From RUG13091 sp963619935 (lineage in GTDB: Bacteria; Bacillota_I; Bacilli_A; RFN20; CAG-826), in assembly GCA_963619935.1 (NCBI GenBank), contig CAVEYA010000019.1:1-19049 (forward strand): a DNA stretch of 19,049 bases, read 5' to 3'. Positions 1 to 7,688 of this stretch are shown here, in pieces. The notes under the pieces were generated by a model that saw only the letters and a program-made list of their open reading frames with translations, had not been told where the DNA came from and did not search any database. A program made the translations under genes and the position numbers. Position 1 is the stretch's first letter. Every line of letters starts with the position of its first letter.

Positions 1-1556
1 ATATTTAATAATTCATTTGCGTCATTATTTTTATTATTTTTCAAATAATCTTTCGCGTCTTTTACAATATCTTCAGATATGCCATATCTTCCTGCAACAT
101 CTAAAGCATAGCTTTGACCAGGAGTGCCTTGTCTAAATTTATAGGTTGGTAATAAATTTTCTTCATCAAACACCATAGAGGAGTTTTCGATATGTTTACT
201 TAAAAATGCATATTCCTTTAAAGATGAGAAATGGGAAGAAATAATCGCTAAAGCGTTTTTATTTTCTAAATACTTCACTACTGCAAAGGCTAACGCTTCG
301 CCTTCCTTAGGATCAGTTCCTGTGCCTAATTCATCAATAAGGACTAAATCTTTTCCTTTCACAATTTGGGTAATTTCCCCGATTTGTGACATATGAGCAG
401 AGAAAGTTGATAAATTATCACTTAATGATTGGTTATCGCCAATATCTATGAAGATATTTTTGAAATATCCTAATGTGGCTTTATTAGCAGGAATAGCTAA
501 TCCACACTGATTCATCAATGTTAATAAGCCAACAGTCTTTAAACTGACAGTTTTACCACCAGCGTTAGGTCCAGAAATAATCACAATCCTTTTTTCACTA
601 TCTAAATGGTAGGAATTAGCCACCACTTTATTTGGATTAATTAATGGGTGACGAGCGTCCACTAACTCAATAATTTGTTCTTTGCTAAGCATAGCTATAT
701 CAGCGTGAATTTGATTCGCATATAGACTCTTTGCAATTAAAAAATCAAATTCAGCGATAATTGCATTATTTTTAATAATTTCTTTTTCTTGTAATAAAAC
801 TAGATTAGTTAACGCTTTTAAAATCTTTCTTACTTCTTCATTTTCTTGCACTTTTAAAGAAGTAATTTCGTTATTGGCTTGGACAATTTCTAATGGTTCA
901 ATAAAGGTGGTATTACCACTATCACTGACATCATAAATAATGCCCATTACTTTACTTTTATCCGCTGTTTTAACTGGCAACACAAAATGTCCATCTCTTA
1001 TTGTCGCGTTATCATCATTTAAATATTTACTATAAGTAAACGCCAAAGTAATAATCTTTTGTTGTAAGGAAGATTCTAATTTCTTTAATTTACTTCTAAT
1101 TTCTTTTAATTCTGGAGTAGCTTTATCATCCACAGTTAAGGAAGAAGTAATAACGCGATGAATTTCTTTTTCTAAATTTGCTAAGTCAACAAAGTTCTCC
1201 GCTTTTGCTTTGATACGGGGATAGTTAACATCTACTTTATTTAAAAAACGAATAATGGCTTGGCTAGTTAAGACATCATCGGCAATTAGATTTAAATCTC
1301 TTGGGGTTAATAACGCCGTTTTCTTGGCTAATTCAATTAAATATAAAGCATTTGCACTAGTCGCTATTGGCATCACACCAAAACGATTAACAATGCTCAT
1401 CATTTCTCCTAAATCTAATAAAGCATCTTCCACTTCTTCATATGAAGAAAGGATAGATAAACCATCTATTTTTTCTTTTCCTAATTCAGTTTTAGAATAT
1501 TCTTTAATAGATTCTTGAATTTTATTGAATTCAAATGTGACATAAATATCTTGCAT
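1..1556 (-). CDS. mutS2: MutS2 ATPase, 3'-truncated by the window edge
   Basis: First 518 residues of a MutS2 protein; the gene runs off the window at base 1. The ATP site is clear: Walker A GPNAGGKT at residues 329-336 and Walker B LVLIDELGTGTD with D408-E409, followed by the conserved SSH segment (ISSHFSSLKEYA). The N-terminal part is the MutS2-type core and clamp, without the mismatch-recognition domain of MutS. The C-terminal Smr nuclease domain, if present, lies outside. MutS2 family members suppress recombination and, in Bacillus, act on collided ribosomes. The start is the ATG at 1556-1554; no Shine-Dalgarno precedes it, and an extended -10 lies only 6 bases upstream. It is divergent from rnhC. 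In Bacillus these two genes are near neighbours with zapA, cvpA and polX between them (from memory); here those are absent. Confidence 0.95.
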   Translation of the reverse strand, partial: MQDIYVTFEFNKIQESIKEYSKTELGKEKIDGLSILSSYEEVEDALLDLGEMMSIVNRFGVMPIATSANALYLIELAKKTALLTPRDLNLIADDVLTSQAIIRFLNKVDVNYPRIKAKAENFVDLANLEKEIHRVITSSLTVDDKATPELKEIRSKLKKLESSLQQKIITLAFTYSKYLNDDNATIRDGHFVLPVKTADKSKVMGIIYDVSDSGNTTFIEPLEIVQANNEITSLKVQENEEVRKILKALTNLVLLQEKEIIKNNAIIAEFDFLIAKSLYANQIHADIAMLSKEQIIELVDARHPLINPNKVVANSYHLDSEKRIVIISGPNAGGKTVSLKTVGLLTLMNQCGLAIPANKATLGYFKNIFIDIGDNQSLSDNLSTFSAHMSQIGEITQIVKGKDLVLIDELGTGTDPKEGEALAFAVVKYLENKNALAIISSHFSSLKEYAFLSKHIENSSMVFDEENLLPTYKFRQGTPGQSYALDVAGRYGISEDIVKDAKDYLKNNKNNDANELLN

Positions 1557-1603
1557 GCAACTATCATAGCACACTAATCACTTTATGTGATACACTATTG
1601 AAT
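1557..1603. promoter_or_regulatory. Compact divergent promoter region mutS2 / rnhC
   Basis: For mutS2 (minus strand) an extended -10 TGC-TATGAT lies at 1571-1563, with a -35-like ATCACA at 1591-1586 and 17-base spacing. The predicted transcription start falls on or next to the mutS2 ATG. For rnhC (plus strand) an extended -10-like TGA-TACACT lies at 1588-1596, putting the start at about 1603, next to the ATG at 1604; its -35 (AGCACA, 1568-1573) is poor. The two promoters overlap. A short inverted repeat ATCAC-5-GTGAT (1577-1591) sits in the middle. Other genes here have clear AGGAGG-type sites, so the absence of one on both sides suggests leaderless mRNAs. This is inferred from motif spacing only. 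Confidence 0.4.
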
Positions 1604-2515
1604 ATGAAAACAGTTGTCTCCATAAGTGTTACTCTAGAAACTTATTTAAAGCTTAAAGAACACTATTCTAATTACAGTTATGATAATCAAAACGAATATG
1701 CTATTTTTGCCGCATCATTAGATGAAACAATGATTACTGTATGGAAAGAGAAAAAAGGAGTCCATAAAGTTACCTTTGTGGGTGATAATGCGCTTAAGGA
1801 AGCAAGGCTTTGGGATAGTAACGCTGTAATTAATGAGCCAAAAAAGAAAGTTATTGAAGAATGGCTATGTTTTAAAGATCAAATTGGCTCTGACGAAGTA
1901 GGGGCAGGAGATTTTCTTGGCCCAATGATCGTTGTTGCGGCTTATGTCAAAGGTAAAGATATTCCTCAATTGATTAAATTAGGCGTCCACGATAGCAAAA
2001 AATTAACTGATGAACAAATAATCGCATTAGGACCAAAACTCGCTAAAATGTGCCAATATTCGAAATTAACTTTAAATAACGAAAAATATAACCAAATGAT
2101 TGATAAAGGCGAAAACATGGTGTCTTTAAAAGTAAAGATGCACAACCGTGCTTTGCTTAATTTATCGGAAAAATATCCAGGTGTAACAAACAAGTTTGTT
2201 GACCAATTTGTTAATTCAAAGAAATATTACGAATATCTTAATAATCCTAATGAGAAGCAAGTACAAGGCATAACTTTTAAAACTAAAGGCGAATCTTATT
2301 TCCCTTGTGTAGCGGTAGCAAGCATTATTGCCCGTTATTCATTTTTAATGGAAATGGAAAAACTATCAGAAAAATATAATATGACTTTCCCTTTTGGTGC
2401 TTCCTCAAAAGTAGACAATTTCGTAAAACAATTTATTATTAAATTCGGAATTAATGAATTAAATAAAATCGCGAAGAAGAACTTCGCGAATTATAAGAAA
2501 TTAAATTTGATTTAA
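1604..2515 (+). CDS. rnhC: Ribonuclease HIII
   Basis: Encodes RNase HIII (303 residues from the ATG), which cuts the RNA strand of RNA:DNA hybrids. Numbering here starts from the in-frame TTG at 1598: the signature GSDEVGAGDFLGP carries acidic residues D99 and E100, LGVHDSKKLTDEQ supplies D132, and KFVDQF supplies D202. FPFGASSKVD near residue 264 matches the conserved C-terminal loop of HIII. About 85 residues before the signature match the TBP-like substrate-binding domain that separates HIII from HII. The ATG at 1604 is preferred over TTG at 1598 because MKTVVSISV fits the family start; neither has a Shine-Dalgarno site. It is the only plus-strand gene. Its last four bases overlap the stop codon of the convergent gene at 2512, and its 3' end contains a hairpin that probably terminates the opposite transcript. 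Confidence 0.95.
   Translation: MKTVVSISVTLETYLKLKEHYSNYSYDNQNEYAIFAASLDETMITVWKEKKGVHKVTFVGDNALKEARLWDSNAVINEPKKKVIEEWLCFKDQIGSDEVGAGDFLGPMIVVAAYVKGKDIPQLIKLGVHDSKKLTDEQIIALGPKLAKMCQYSKLTLNNEKYNQMIDKGENMVSLKVKMHNRALLNLSEKYPGVTNKFVDQFVNSKKYYEYLNNPNEKQVQGITFKTKGESYFPCVAVASIIARYSFLMEMEKLSEKYNMTFPFGASSKVDNFVKQFIIKFGINELNKIAKKNFANYKKLNLI
2460..2489 (-). terminator. Intrinsic terminator for the ileS-lspA-rluD operon, inside rnhC
   Basis: A perfect 8-bp stem, TCGCGAAG at 2469-2476 and CTTCGCGA at 2482-2489, encloses a 5-base loop. Read on the minus strand it is followed by GATTTTATTTAATT, a usable U-tract, starting about 23 bases after the stop at 2512. It lies entirely inside the rnhC coding sequence. 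On the plus strand no U-tract follows, so it should act on the minus-strand operon. Confidence 0.65.
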
Positions 2516-2967
2516 CAGGAATATTTGACAACCACTGTTGTGATATCAAATCCATAGTTGTTGCATACGCTAAAATAATTAGAACCACTGTCAGCTTTGA
2601 TCTCGTTTCCAGAAGTTGGGTTTATATCATCTACGACATTAGGATTTTTAGATGTGCCAAAGCAAACATAAAAATCTTGACCGCCCCAATTAGAATTTCT
2701 TTTATAAACAACAGACACAGAAACTATATTTGTAATAGGTGTGACATTATACCAACGATGGTCGGATGAAATGATATCATTTTCAAATAAAATTTTATTA
2801 CCATAACCAGTTAAGCAACTGTTGTCACCATAATTTAAAGTTAAAGTAAATTTGTTGTCATTCGCATTAACCAAAATATTATTTCTTTTAGTATTTGTAC
2901 TATAAACTATTAGGCCAGAAACACAAATTGTTAACAAAGATGGAATTATAAATAAAGTCTTTTTCAT
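2512..2967 (-). CDS. Small exported or membrane-anchored protein of unknown function
   Basis: A 151-residue protein I do not recognise. It begins MKKTLFIIPSLLTICVSGLI, a typical lysine-plus-hydrophobic export signal or membrane anchor, and the rest is polar and rich in Asn, Ser, Val and Tyr, as in an extracellular beta-rich domain. There is no lipobox. Cysteines in the exported part, including the last residue (KYSC), could form disulfides. It starts 6 bases after the stop of the repeat protein upstream and has no visible Shine-Dalgarno, so it may depend on translational coupling. It is the last gene of the ileS-lspA-rluD operon and its stop overlaps that of convergent rnhC within a TTAA. That the reading frame is a gene follows from its intact length, signal and packing; the role is unknown. 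Confidence 0.65.
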   Translation of the reverse strand: MKKTLFIIPSLLTICVSGLIVYSTNTKRNNILVNANDNKFTLTLNYGDNSCLTGYGNKILFENDIISSDHRWYNVTPITNIVSVSVVYKRNSNWGGQDFYVCFGTSKNPNVVDDINPTSGNEIKADSGSNYFSVCNNYGFDITTVVVKYSC

Positions 2968-2973
2968 ATTTAA

Positions 2974-3315
2974 TTATGCATATAGTAACGTTAATAACGC
3001 TAATAATTCTTGATGGGTGATAAACCCTTCAATTTCATATTCATATGGGCCACAATAGCGACGGATTCTGTTGCCTTCCACTTCAGCAATATAAGGCCCA
3101 CAATAACGTTTTAATCGATGGCCATCAAATTCTAATACATAACGGCCACAATATTCTTTTACTCTATCGCCTTCAAGTTGATATAAATAATTACCACAAT
3201 AGCGACGGATTTTATCGCCATCAAGTTGATATTTGTATGATCCACAATATTCTTTAATCATGCCATTACTAATGCTTAAGATATATGAACCACAATAACG
3301 TTTTACATTTGCCAT
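2974..3315 (-). CDS. Protein of six tandem 16-residue Cys-Gly repeats (beta-flower-like?)
   Basis: A 113-residue protein built almost wholly from six uninterrupted 16-residue repeats, residues 5-100, with consensus (K/R)(R/E)YCGxYxYxLxGxxI. Each has YCG followed by a short strand, a Gly turn and a second strand, so every unit looks like a small beta hairpin. The six cysteines fall at 8, 24, 40, 56, 72 and 88, exactly 16 apart. A hydrophobic tail (residues 98-113, ending LLALLTLLYA) follows. There is no signal peptide, so it is probably cytosolic. The repeat grammar resembles the small closed proteins called 4- or 5-fold beta-flower proteins, but I cannot confirm homology. Its ATG overlaps the rluD TAA by one base (TAATG), with AAAGGAG inside the end of rluD, so it is translationally coupled to rluD. 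Confidence 0.8.
   Translation of the reverse strand: MANVKRYCGSYILSISNGMIKEYCGSYKYQLDGDKIRRYCGNYLYQLEGDRVKEYCGRYVLEFDGHRLKRYCGPYIAEVEGNRIRRYCGPYEYEIEGFITHQELLALLTLLYA
3016..3303 (-). repeat. Six direct 48-bp coding repeats
   Basis: The six protein repeats are matched by 48-bp units at the DNA level. Blocks such as CCACAATAGCGACGGATT recur (about 3050 and 3193), and the stretch TCAAGTTGATAT occurs in two neighbouring units. This similarity suggests fairly recent amplification or gene conversion. Reading frame is kept, and units whose motif begins KE alternate loosely with units beginning RR or KR. Confidence 0.85.
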
Positions 3316-4229
3316 TATTTTTCTCCTTTAACTTTGTTAATTACATCTATAAAGTAAGATGGTAAATCAATTTTAAAATGCATTTCTTGCTTTGTGGTTG
3401 GGTGAATTAATTTTAGTCCTACTGCGGTTAAAAGTTGCCCACCACTATAGTATTTATTATAGGTACGGCTGCCATATAAAGGATCACCCTCTACAGGATA
3501 GCCTATATAAGACATATGAACACGGATTTGGTGTGTTCTTCCAGTTACTAAATGGCATTCAATTAAAGTATGATTTGGATATCTTTCCAAAACAGTAAAA
3601 TTAGTAATTGCATCTTTACTATTTTCACGTGTTACCGCCATTTTTTGTCGGTCATTTTTATCTCGACCAATTGGCATATTAATGGTGCCTTTATTTTCTT
3701 TGATTACACCGCGCACTAAAGCGATATAAGTTCGACTCATTGTGTGGTTTTTTAATTGTTCAGCTAAAAAGTTATGGGCAACATCATTTTTAGCGACACA
3801 GATTAAACCACTTGTATCTTTATCAATACGGTGAACAATACCTGGTCTAATCACACCATTAATGCCGCTTAAATCATCACAATGTTCTAATATTGCATTG
3901 ACTAAAGTGTGTTCCCAGTGGCCATTAGAAGGATGTACAACCATTCCTTGCGGTTTGTTAATGATTAAAATATCTTCATCCTCATAAACAACATCTAAAG
4001 GAATATCTTCTTTTTTAACTTCCAAAGGTTTAAGTTCAGGAATTTCAATTTCAATCTTATCACCTGTTCTAACCTTCAAAGAAGATTTAGCAACTTTACC
4101 ATTTACTAGACAATGCCCTTCATCAATGATTTTAGCAATATAGCTACGTGATTTATCACTATAAAAAGCAGTTAGAACTTTGTCTAATCTTTGATTATTT
4201 TGAAATTCTTTTATGTTATAAACTTCCAT
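3315..4229 (-). CDS. rluD: RluD-type 23S rRNA pseudouridine synthase
   Basis: Makes pseudouridine in large-subunit rRNA, by family. The 304 residues hold an N-terminal S4 RNA-binding domain (about 13-75: RLDKVLT, VNGKV and GDKIEIE) and a pseudouridine synthase domain with the RluA-family signature HRIDKDTSG, residues 133-141, whose D136 is the expected nucleophile. NKPQGMVVHP (91-100) and the later GRTHQIRVH motif also fit. RluD is the usual name for S4-containing RluA members next to lspA; the exact target uridines cannot be read from sequence. Its ATG overlaps the lspA stop by one base and its own stop overlaps the next start by one base, so three genes are translationally chained. Bacillus has the same ileS-lspA-ylyB order. 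Confidence 0.93.
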   Translation of the reverse strand: MEVYNIKEFQNNQRLDKVLTAFYSDKSRSYIAKIIDEGHCLVNGKVAKSSLKVRTGDKIEIEIPELKPLEVKKEDIPLDVVYEDEDILIINKPQGMVVHPSNGHWEHTLVNAILEHCDDLSGINGVIRPGIVHRIDKDTSGLICVAKNDVAHNFLAEQLKNHTMSRTYIALVRGVIKENKGTINMPIGRDKNDRQKMAVTRENSKDAITNFTVLERYPNHTLIECHLVTGRTHQIRVHMSYIGYPVEGDPLYGSRTYNKYYSGGQLLTAVGLKLIHPTTKQEMHFKIDLPSYFIDVINKVKGEK

Positions 4230-4903
4230 TATTCTTTAGTGTCTTCTTTATTTGCTTCATTAGTGTTTTCTAAACGAGATTTTTCTTCTTTAGAAAGTAC
4301 TTTTTCGTTGTTATTAGAAGCGATTTCTTGTTTTCTTTTTTCTTTCATTATTTTAACCTCATCAACGATGAGATAAACGATCATCATAATAACGCCGATG
4401 ACAACACATGAATCAGCGATATTAAAGATAAATTTCCAAATACCACAGAAGTCAATCCAGTCTACAACTAACCCACCATTTTCATTTGAACAAATTGATG
4501 TCCATTCAAATGATGAAGAATAGAAAATGCGGTCAATTAAATTGCCTAAAGCGCCCGCAGCAATAAGCATTAAAACAGCACGGGTGTATTTATTAATTTT
4601 CTTATATCTAATGACATAATAAGTGATAATTGCACCTAAACCAACTAAAGCTACAATAATATAAATTACACGATTAACCGTTGCATTATCAAAGCCAATG
4701 CCAAAGGCAGCAGCTTCATTAAGTGTATAATTAATTTGTAAAAAACCAGGAATTAAAACAATTGGTTCATCATGGGTTTTAAAATAACTAATAACAGCGT
4801 GTTTAGTGGCAATGTCTATTAAAACCATGACAATGGCAAGCCAAATAAATGAGGTAAAGAACCATTTAAGTCCTTTTAGGACTTTATTTTCGTTATTTTC
4901 CAT
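4229..4903 (-). CDS. lspA: Lipoprotein signal peptidase (signal peptidase II)
   Basis: Membrane aspartic protease that removes signal peptides from prolipoproteins at the lipobox Cys. Four hydrophobic segments are visible (about 15-32, 77-97, 107-122 and 160-182). The two catalytic aspartates lie in NLIDRI (D124) and FNIADSCVVIG (D164), and DIATKHAV (from D30) and NYTLNEAAAFGI match the conserved N-terminal blocks. At 224 residues it is longer than the usual 150-170 because of a charged cytosolic tail (about 183-224, rich in Glu, Lys and Asn). It starts 2 bases after the ileS stop and overlaps rluD by one base. A predicted substrate, the endonuclease lipoprotein, is encoded just upstream of ileS. 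Confidence 0.95.
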   Translation of the reverse strand: MENNENKVLKGLKWFFTSFIWLAIVMVLIDIATKHAVISYFKTHDEPIVLIPGFLQINYTLNEAAAFGIGFDNATVNRVIYIIVALVGLGAIITYYVIRYKKINKYTRAVLMLIAAGALGNLIDRIFYSSSFEWTSICSNENGGLVVDWIDFCGIWKFIFNIADSCVVIGVIMMIVYLIVDEVKIMKEKRKQEIASNNNEKVLSKEEKSRLENTNEANKEDTKE

Positions 4904-4905
4904 CT

Positions 4906-7653
4906 TTATTTACCTACCACTTCTTGGCAACGCTTACATAAATAAGTGCCATCTTCTTGTTTAATAGCGTTATTTTCATAGTTCCAGCATCTCTCACAGA
5001 AGTGTCCTTCGTGGTGCACTACTTTGATATTAGCGGTGTTAAATTGTTTACCATCCGCATTGTCCACTAATGAGATTTCACTAACAATGAAATAACGATT
5101 GAGTTCATCACTTGGAAGTTCATTAAATAAAGATTTAAGTTCATCGCTCACATTAGAAACATAAACATGTGCTTCTTGGTTTGAACCAATAATTTTGTTG
5201 GTACGTGCCTCTTCTAAAGCTTTTAAGACATCTGTTCTAAATGGACGAAGCACATTATCAATTTTATTTAAGTCTTCTTGGCTATAATTATGTGTCACTT
5301 TAGGGAAATCCATAAATTGAGCGTTTTCTAAACGCTTGCCAGGTAAGTTACGATTAAATTCATCCATTGTAAATGGAAGAATAGGATTTAATAATCCTAA
5401 TAGTGTTTCTGCATACTTATATAAGACTGTTTGAGTAGCCTTACGACGGAAAGAGTCTTTCTTATCACAGTACAAGACATCCTTATTAATATCTAAATAG
5501 AAAGCAGATAAATCAACCGACATTGTATTTAAAATCGCAGTCATTGCATTAGAGAAGTTATAAGATTCATAACCTTCAGTTACTTTTTCTACAAGTGCTT
5601 CTAAAGAAGCAAGCATATAACGATCTAATAAAGAAGTCACTTCAACTTGGTCTTTTTCTGGATCAAAATCCGCTAAATTCCAAGAAATAAATTTTAATGT
5701 ATTACGTAGTTTACGATATTGTTCAGCGACTTGTTTAATTAAATTATCACCAATACGTACATCTTGTTGATAATCAACAGTTGCAACCCATAAACGAAGA
5801 ATGTCAGCACCGTATACATTAGCAATCTTCACTGGATCAACACCATTTCCTTTGGATTTATGCATTTGTTCACCATGTTCATCTAAAACCCAACCATGGG
5901 AAACAACGCTCTTATAAGGAGCAGTATGATGAGTAGCAACGCTAACAATTAAGCTAGAATTAAACCAGCCACGATATTGGTCGCTACCTTCAAGATATAA
6001 ATCACTTGGATATTTAATGCCTCTTTCTAATAAAGTACCAGCCCAAGAAGAACCACTATCGAACCAGACATCCATGATGTCGTTTTCTTTAGTGAATTCA
6101 CCTTTAGGTGAATGTTCATTTGTATATCCTTCTGGAAGTAATTCTTTAGCACTCTTTTCATACCAAATATTACTACCATGTTCTCTAAATAATTCAGCAA
6201 TATGTTTAAAGACTTTTTCATCAATAACAGGTGTGCCATCTTCGCAATAGAAGATAGGAATTGGTACACCCCATGCTCTTTGACGAGAGATACACCAGTC
6301 AGCACGGTCTTTAATCATATTTACCATTCTTGTTTCGCCCCATGTTGGGTACCATTTAGTTTCATGAATGGTTTTTAATAATTCTTCTCTAATTGGTTCA
6401 ATAGAGCAGAACCATTGATCAGTTGCTCTAAAGATTAATGGTTTTCCAGTTCTCCAGTCATGTGGATAAGAGTGGGTGAAGGTTGTATGTTTTAATAATG
6501 ATCCATTTTCTTCAATAATTTTAAGTACAGCATCATTTGCTTGTTCATAGAACAAGCCTTCAATACCTTCACCAGTGCCCTTCATCATATATCCGTGTGC
6601 GTCAACAGGGCAATATGGTTCTAAACCATGTCCAGGATAATTCTTACAAACTTGATAGTCTTCCACGCCGTGTCCTGGAGCAGTATGGACTAAGCCTGTA
6701 CCAGCATCATTAGTGACATGTGTTCCTACAATGACCAAGGAATCACGGTCATAGAACGGGTGTTTACAAACTACAAATTCTAATTCTGAACCTTTAATTG
6801 TTTTCAATAACTTAACTTCACCAAGTTCTAATTCTTCTGCAAGTTTATCTTTAAATTCTTGAAGGAAAACTAGTTTTCCTTTATTAGTTTGATATTCACC
6901 ATAAACAAAATCAGGATGAGCAGAAATCGCTAAGTTAGCTGGTAATGTCCAAGGAGTGGTTGTCCAAATCACTAATCTCGCATCTTGATCAACTACACCC
7001 TTACCATCCTTTACTGGGAAAGCAACATAAATAGAATGACTTAATACATCTGCATATTCAATTTCTGCTTCTGCCAAAGCAGATTCACTAGATGGTGACC
7101 AATAAACTGGTTTTAAACCTTTATAAATCAAACCTTTTAAGGCCATTGAAGAAAACACTTCAATTTGACGAGCTTCATACTCTTTTAACAAAGTTAAATA
7201 TGGATGATCAAAATCACCAACTAAGCCTAAACGGCGAATTTGTTCTTTTTGTCTCGCAACTTGTTTAAGAGCGTATTCTTCGCATTTTTTACGGAATTCC
7301 ACGACTGGTGTAGTTTTACGATTAACACCGGATTTAGTGACCATATTTTCAATTGGTAAACCATGTGTATCCCAGCCAAAGACAAATGGTGTTTTAAATC
7401 CTTGCATATTTTTATAACGCACCACAAAGTCTTTTAAAATACGGTTAAGCATATGCCCACAGTGCATATCACCATTTGCGTATGGTGGGCCATCATGAAG
7501 AACGAATTCTTTCGCATCTTTACGATTTAAATTCATGGCTTCATAAAGGTTTTCATTTTTCCATTTTTCGACAAGAACAGGTTCTTTATTTGCGAGGTTG
7601 CCACGCATTTCGAAGTTTGTCTTGTTCATTAATAACGTATTTTTATAATCCAT
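4906..7653 (-). CDS. ileS: Isoleucyl-tRNA synthetase
   Basis: Charges tRNA-Ile; cytosolic class I synthetase of 915 residues, normal for a bacterial enzyme. The HIGH motif is present as HCGH at 64-67 inside HDGPPYANGDMHCGH. The KMSKS loop is the variant MHKSKGNGVDP. WTTTPWTLPANLA marks the CP1 editing domain and WFDSGSSWAGT the region before the loop. The C-terminus carries two CxxC pairs (CERC and CKRC) that would bind zinc. AAAGGAG lies 9 bases before the ATG. It opens the tight ileS-lspA-rluD chain. Only 31 bases separate it from the endonuclease gene, with no T-box and no terminator, so it is probably cotranscribed with that gene. Confidence 0.97.
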   Translation of the reverse strand: MDYKNTLLMNKTNFEMRGNLANKEPVLVEKWKNENLYEAMNLNRKDAKEFVLHDGPPYANGDMHCGHMLNRILKDFVVRYKNMQGFKTPFVFGWDTHGLPIENMVTKSGVNRKTTPVVEFRKKCEEYALKQVARQKEQIRRLGLVGDFDHPYLTLLKEYEARQIEVFSSMALKGLIYKGLKPVYWSPSSESALAEAEIEYADVLSHSIYVAFPVKDGKGVVDQDARLVIWTTTPWTLPANLAISAHPDFVYGEYQTNKGKLVFLQEFKDKLAEELELGEVKLLKTIKGSELEFVVCKHPFYDRDSLVIVGTHVTNDAGTGLVHTAPGHGVEDYQVCKNYPGHGLEPYCPVDAHGYMMKGTGEGIEGLFYEQANDAVLKIIEENGSLLKHTTFTHSYPHDWRTGKPLIFRATDQWFCSIEPIREELLKTIHETKWYPTWGETRMVNMIKDRADWCISRQRAWGVPIPIFYCEDGTPVIDEKVFKHIAELFREHGSNIWYEKSAKELLPEGYTNEHSPKGEFTKENDIMDVWFDSGSSWAGTLLERGIKYPSDLYLEGSDQYRGWFNSSLIVSVATHHTAPYKSVVSHGWVLDEHGEQMHKSKGNGVDPVKIANVYGADILRLWVATVDYQQDVRIGDNLIKQVAEQYRKLRNTLKFISWNLADFDPEKDQVEVTSLLDRYMLASLEALVEKVTEGYESYNFSNAMTAILNTMSVDLSAFYLDINKDVLYCDKKDSFRRKATQTVLYKYAETLLGLLNPILPFTMDEFNRNLPGKRLENAQFMDFPKVTHNYSQEDLNKIDNVLRPFRTDVLKALEEARTNKIIGSNQEAHVYVSNVSDELKSLFNELPSDELNRYFIVSEISLVDNADGKQFNTANIKVVHHEGHFCERCWNYENNAIKQEDGTYLCKRCQEVVGK

Positions 7654-7672
7654 AACGTTAACTCCTTTATAT

Positions 7673-7688
7673 TTAAGCTAAAGCTTAA
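7673..7688. promoter_or_regulatory. 16-bp inverted repeat between endonuclease gene and ileS
   Basis: TTAAGCT-AA-AGCTTAA is a perfect 7-bp inverted repeat overlapping the endonuclease stop codon, 20 bases upstream of the ileS ATG. In RNA it would form a small stem with a 4-base loop just before the ileS Shine-Dalgarno, and no U-tract follows. It could be an operator, an RNA processing site or chance in AT-rich DNA. Confidence 0.3.

Noticed and set aside
1255..1518. 87-codon plus-strand open frame opposite mutS2
   Set aside because: It is antisense to clear MutS2 coding sequence with no recognisable product.
3045..3257. A 70-codon plus-strand open frame rich in HNSDG and HN repeats
   Set aside because: It is the antisense reading of the 48-bp repeats in the Cys-Gly repeat gene; its periodicity is fully explained by that gene.
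3016..3303. Regular repeats that might be a CRISPR array
   Set aside because: Units are 48 bp with no spacers, lie in an open frame with its own ribosome-binding site, and code for a regular protein repeat.
6027..6305. 92-codon minus-strand open frame inside ileS, and a 77-codon plus-strand frame at 6017-6250
   Set aside because: Both are out-of-frame readings of ileS with no motif or ribosome-binding site.
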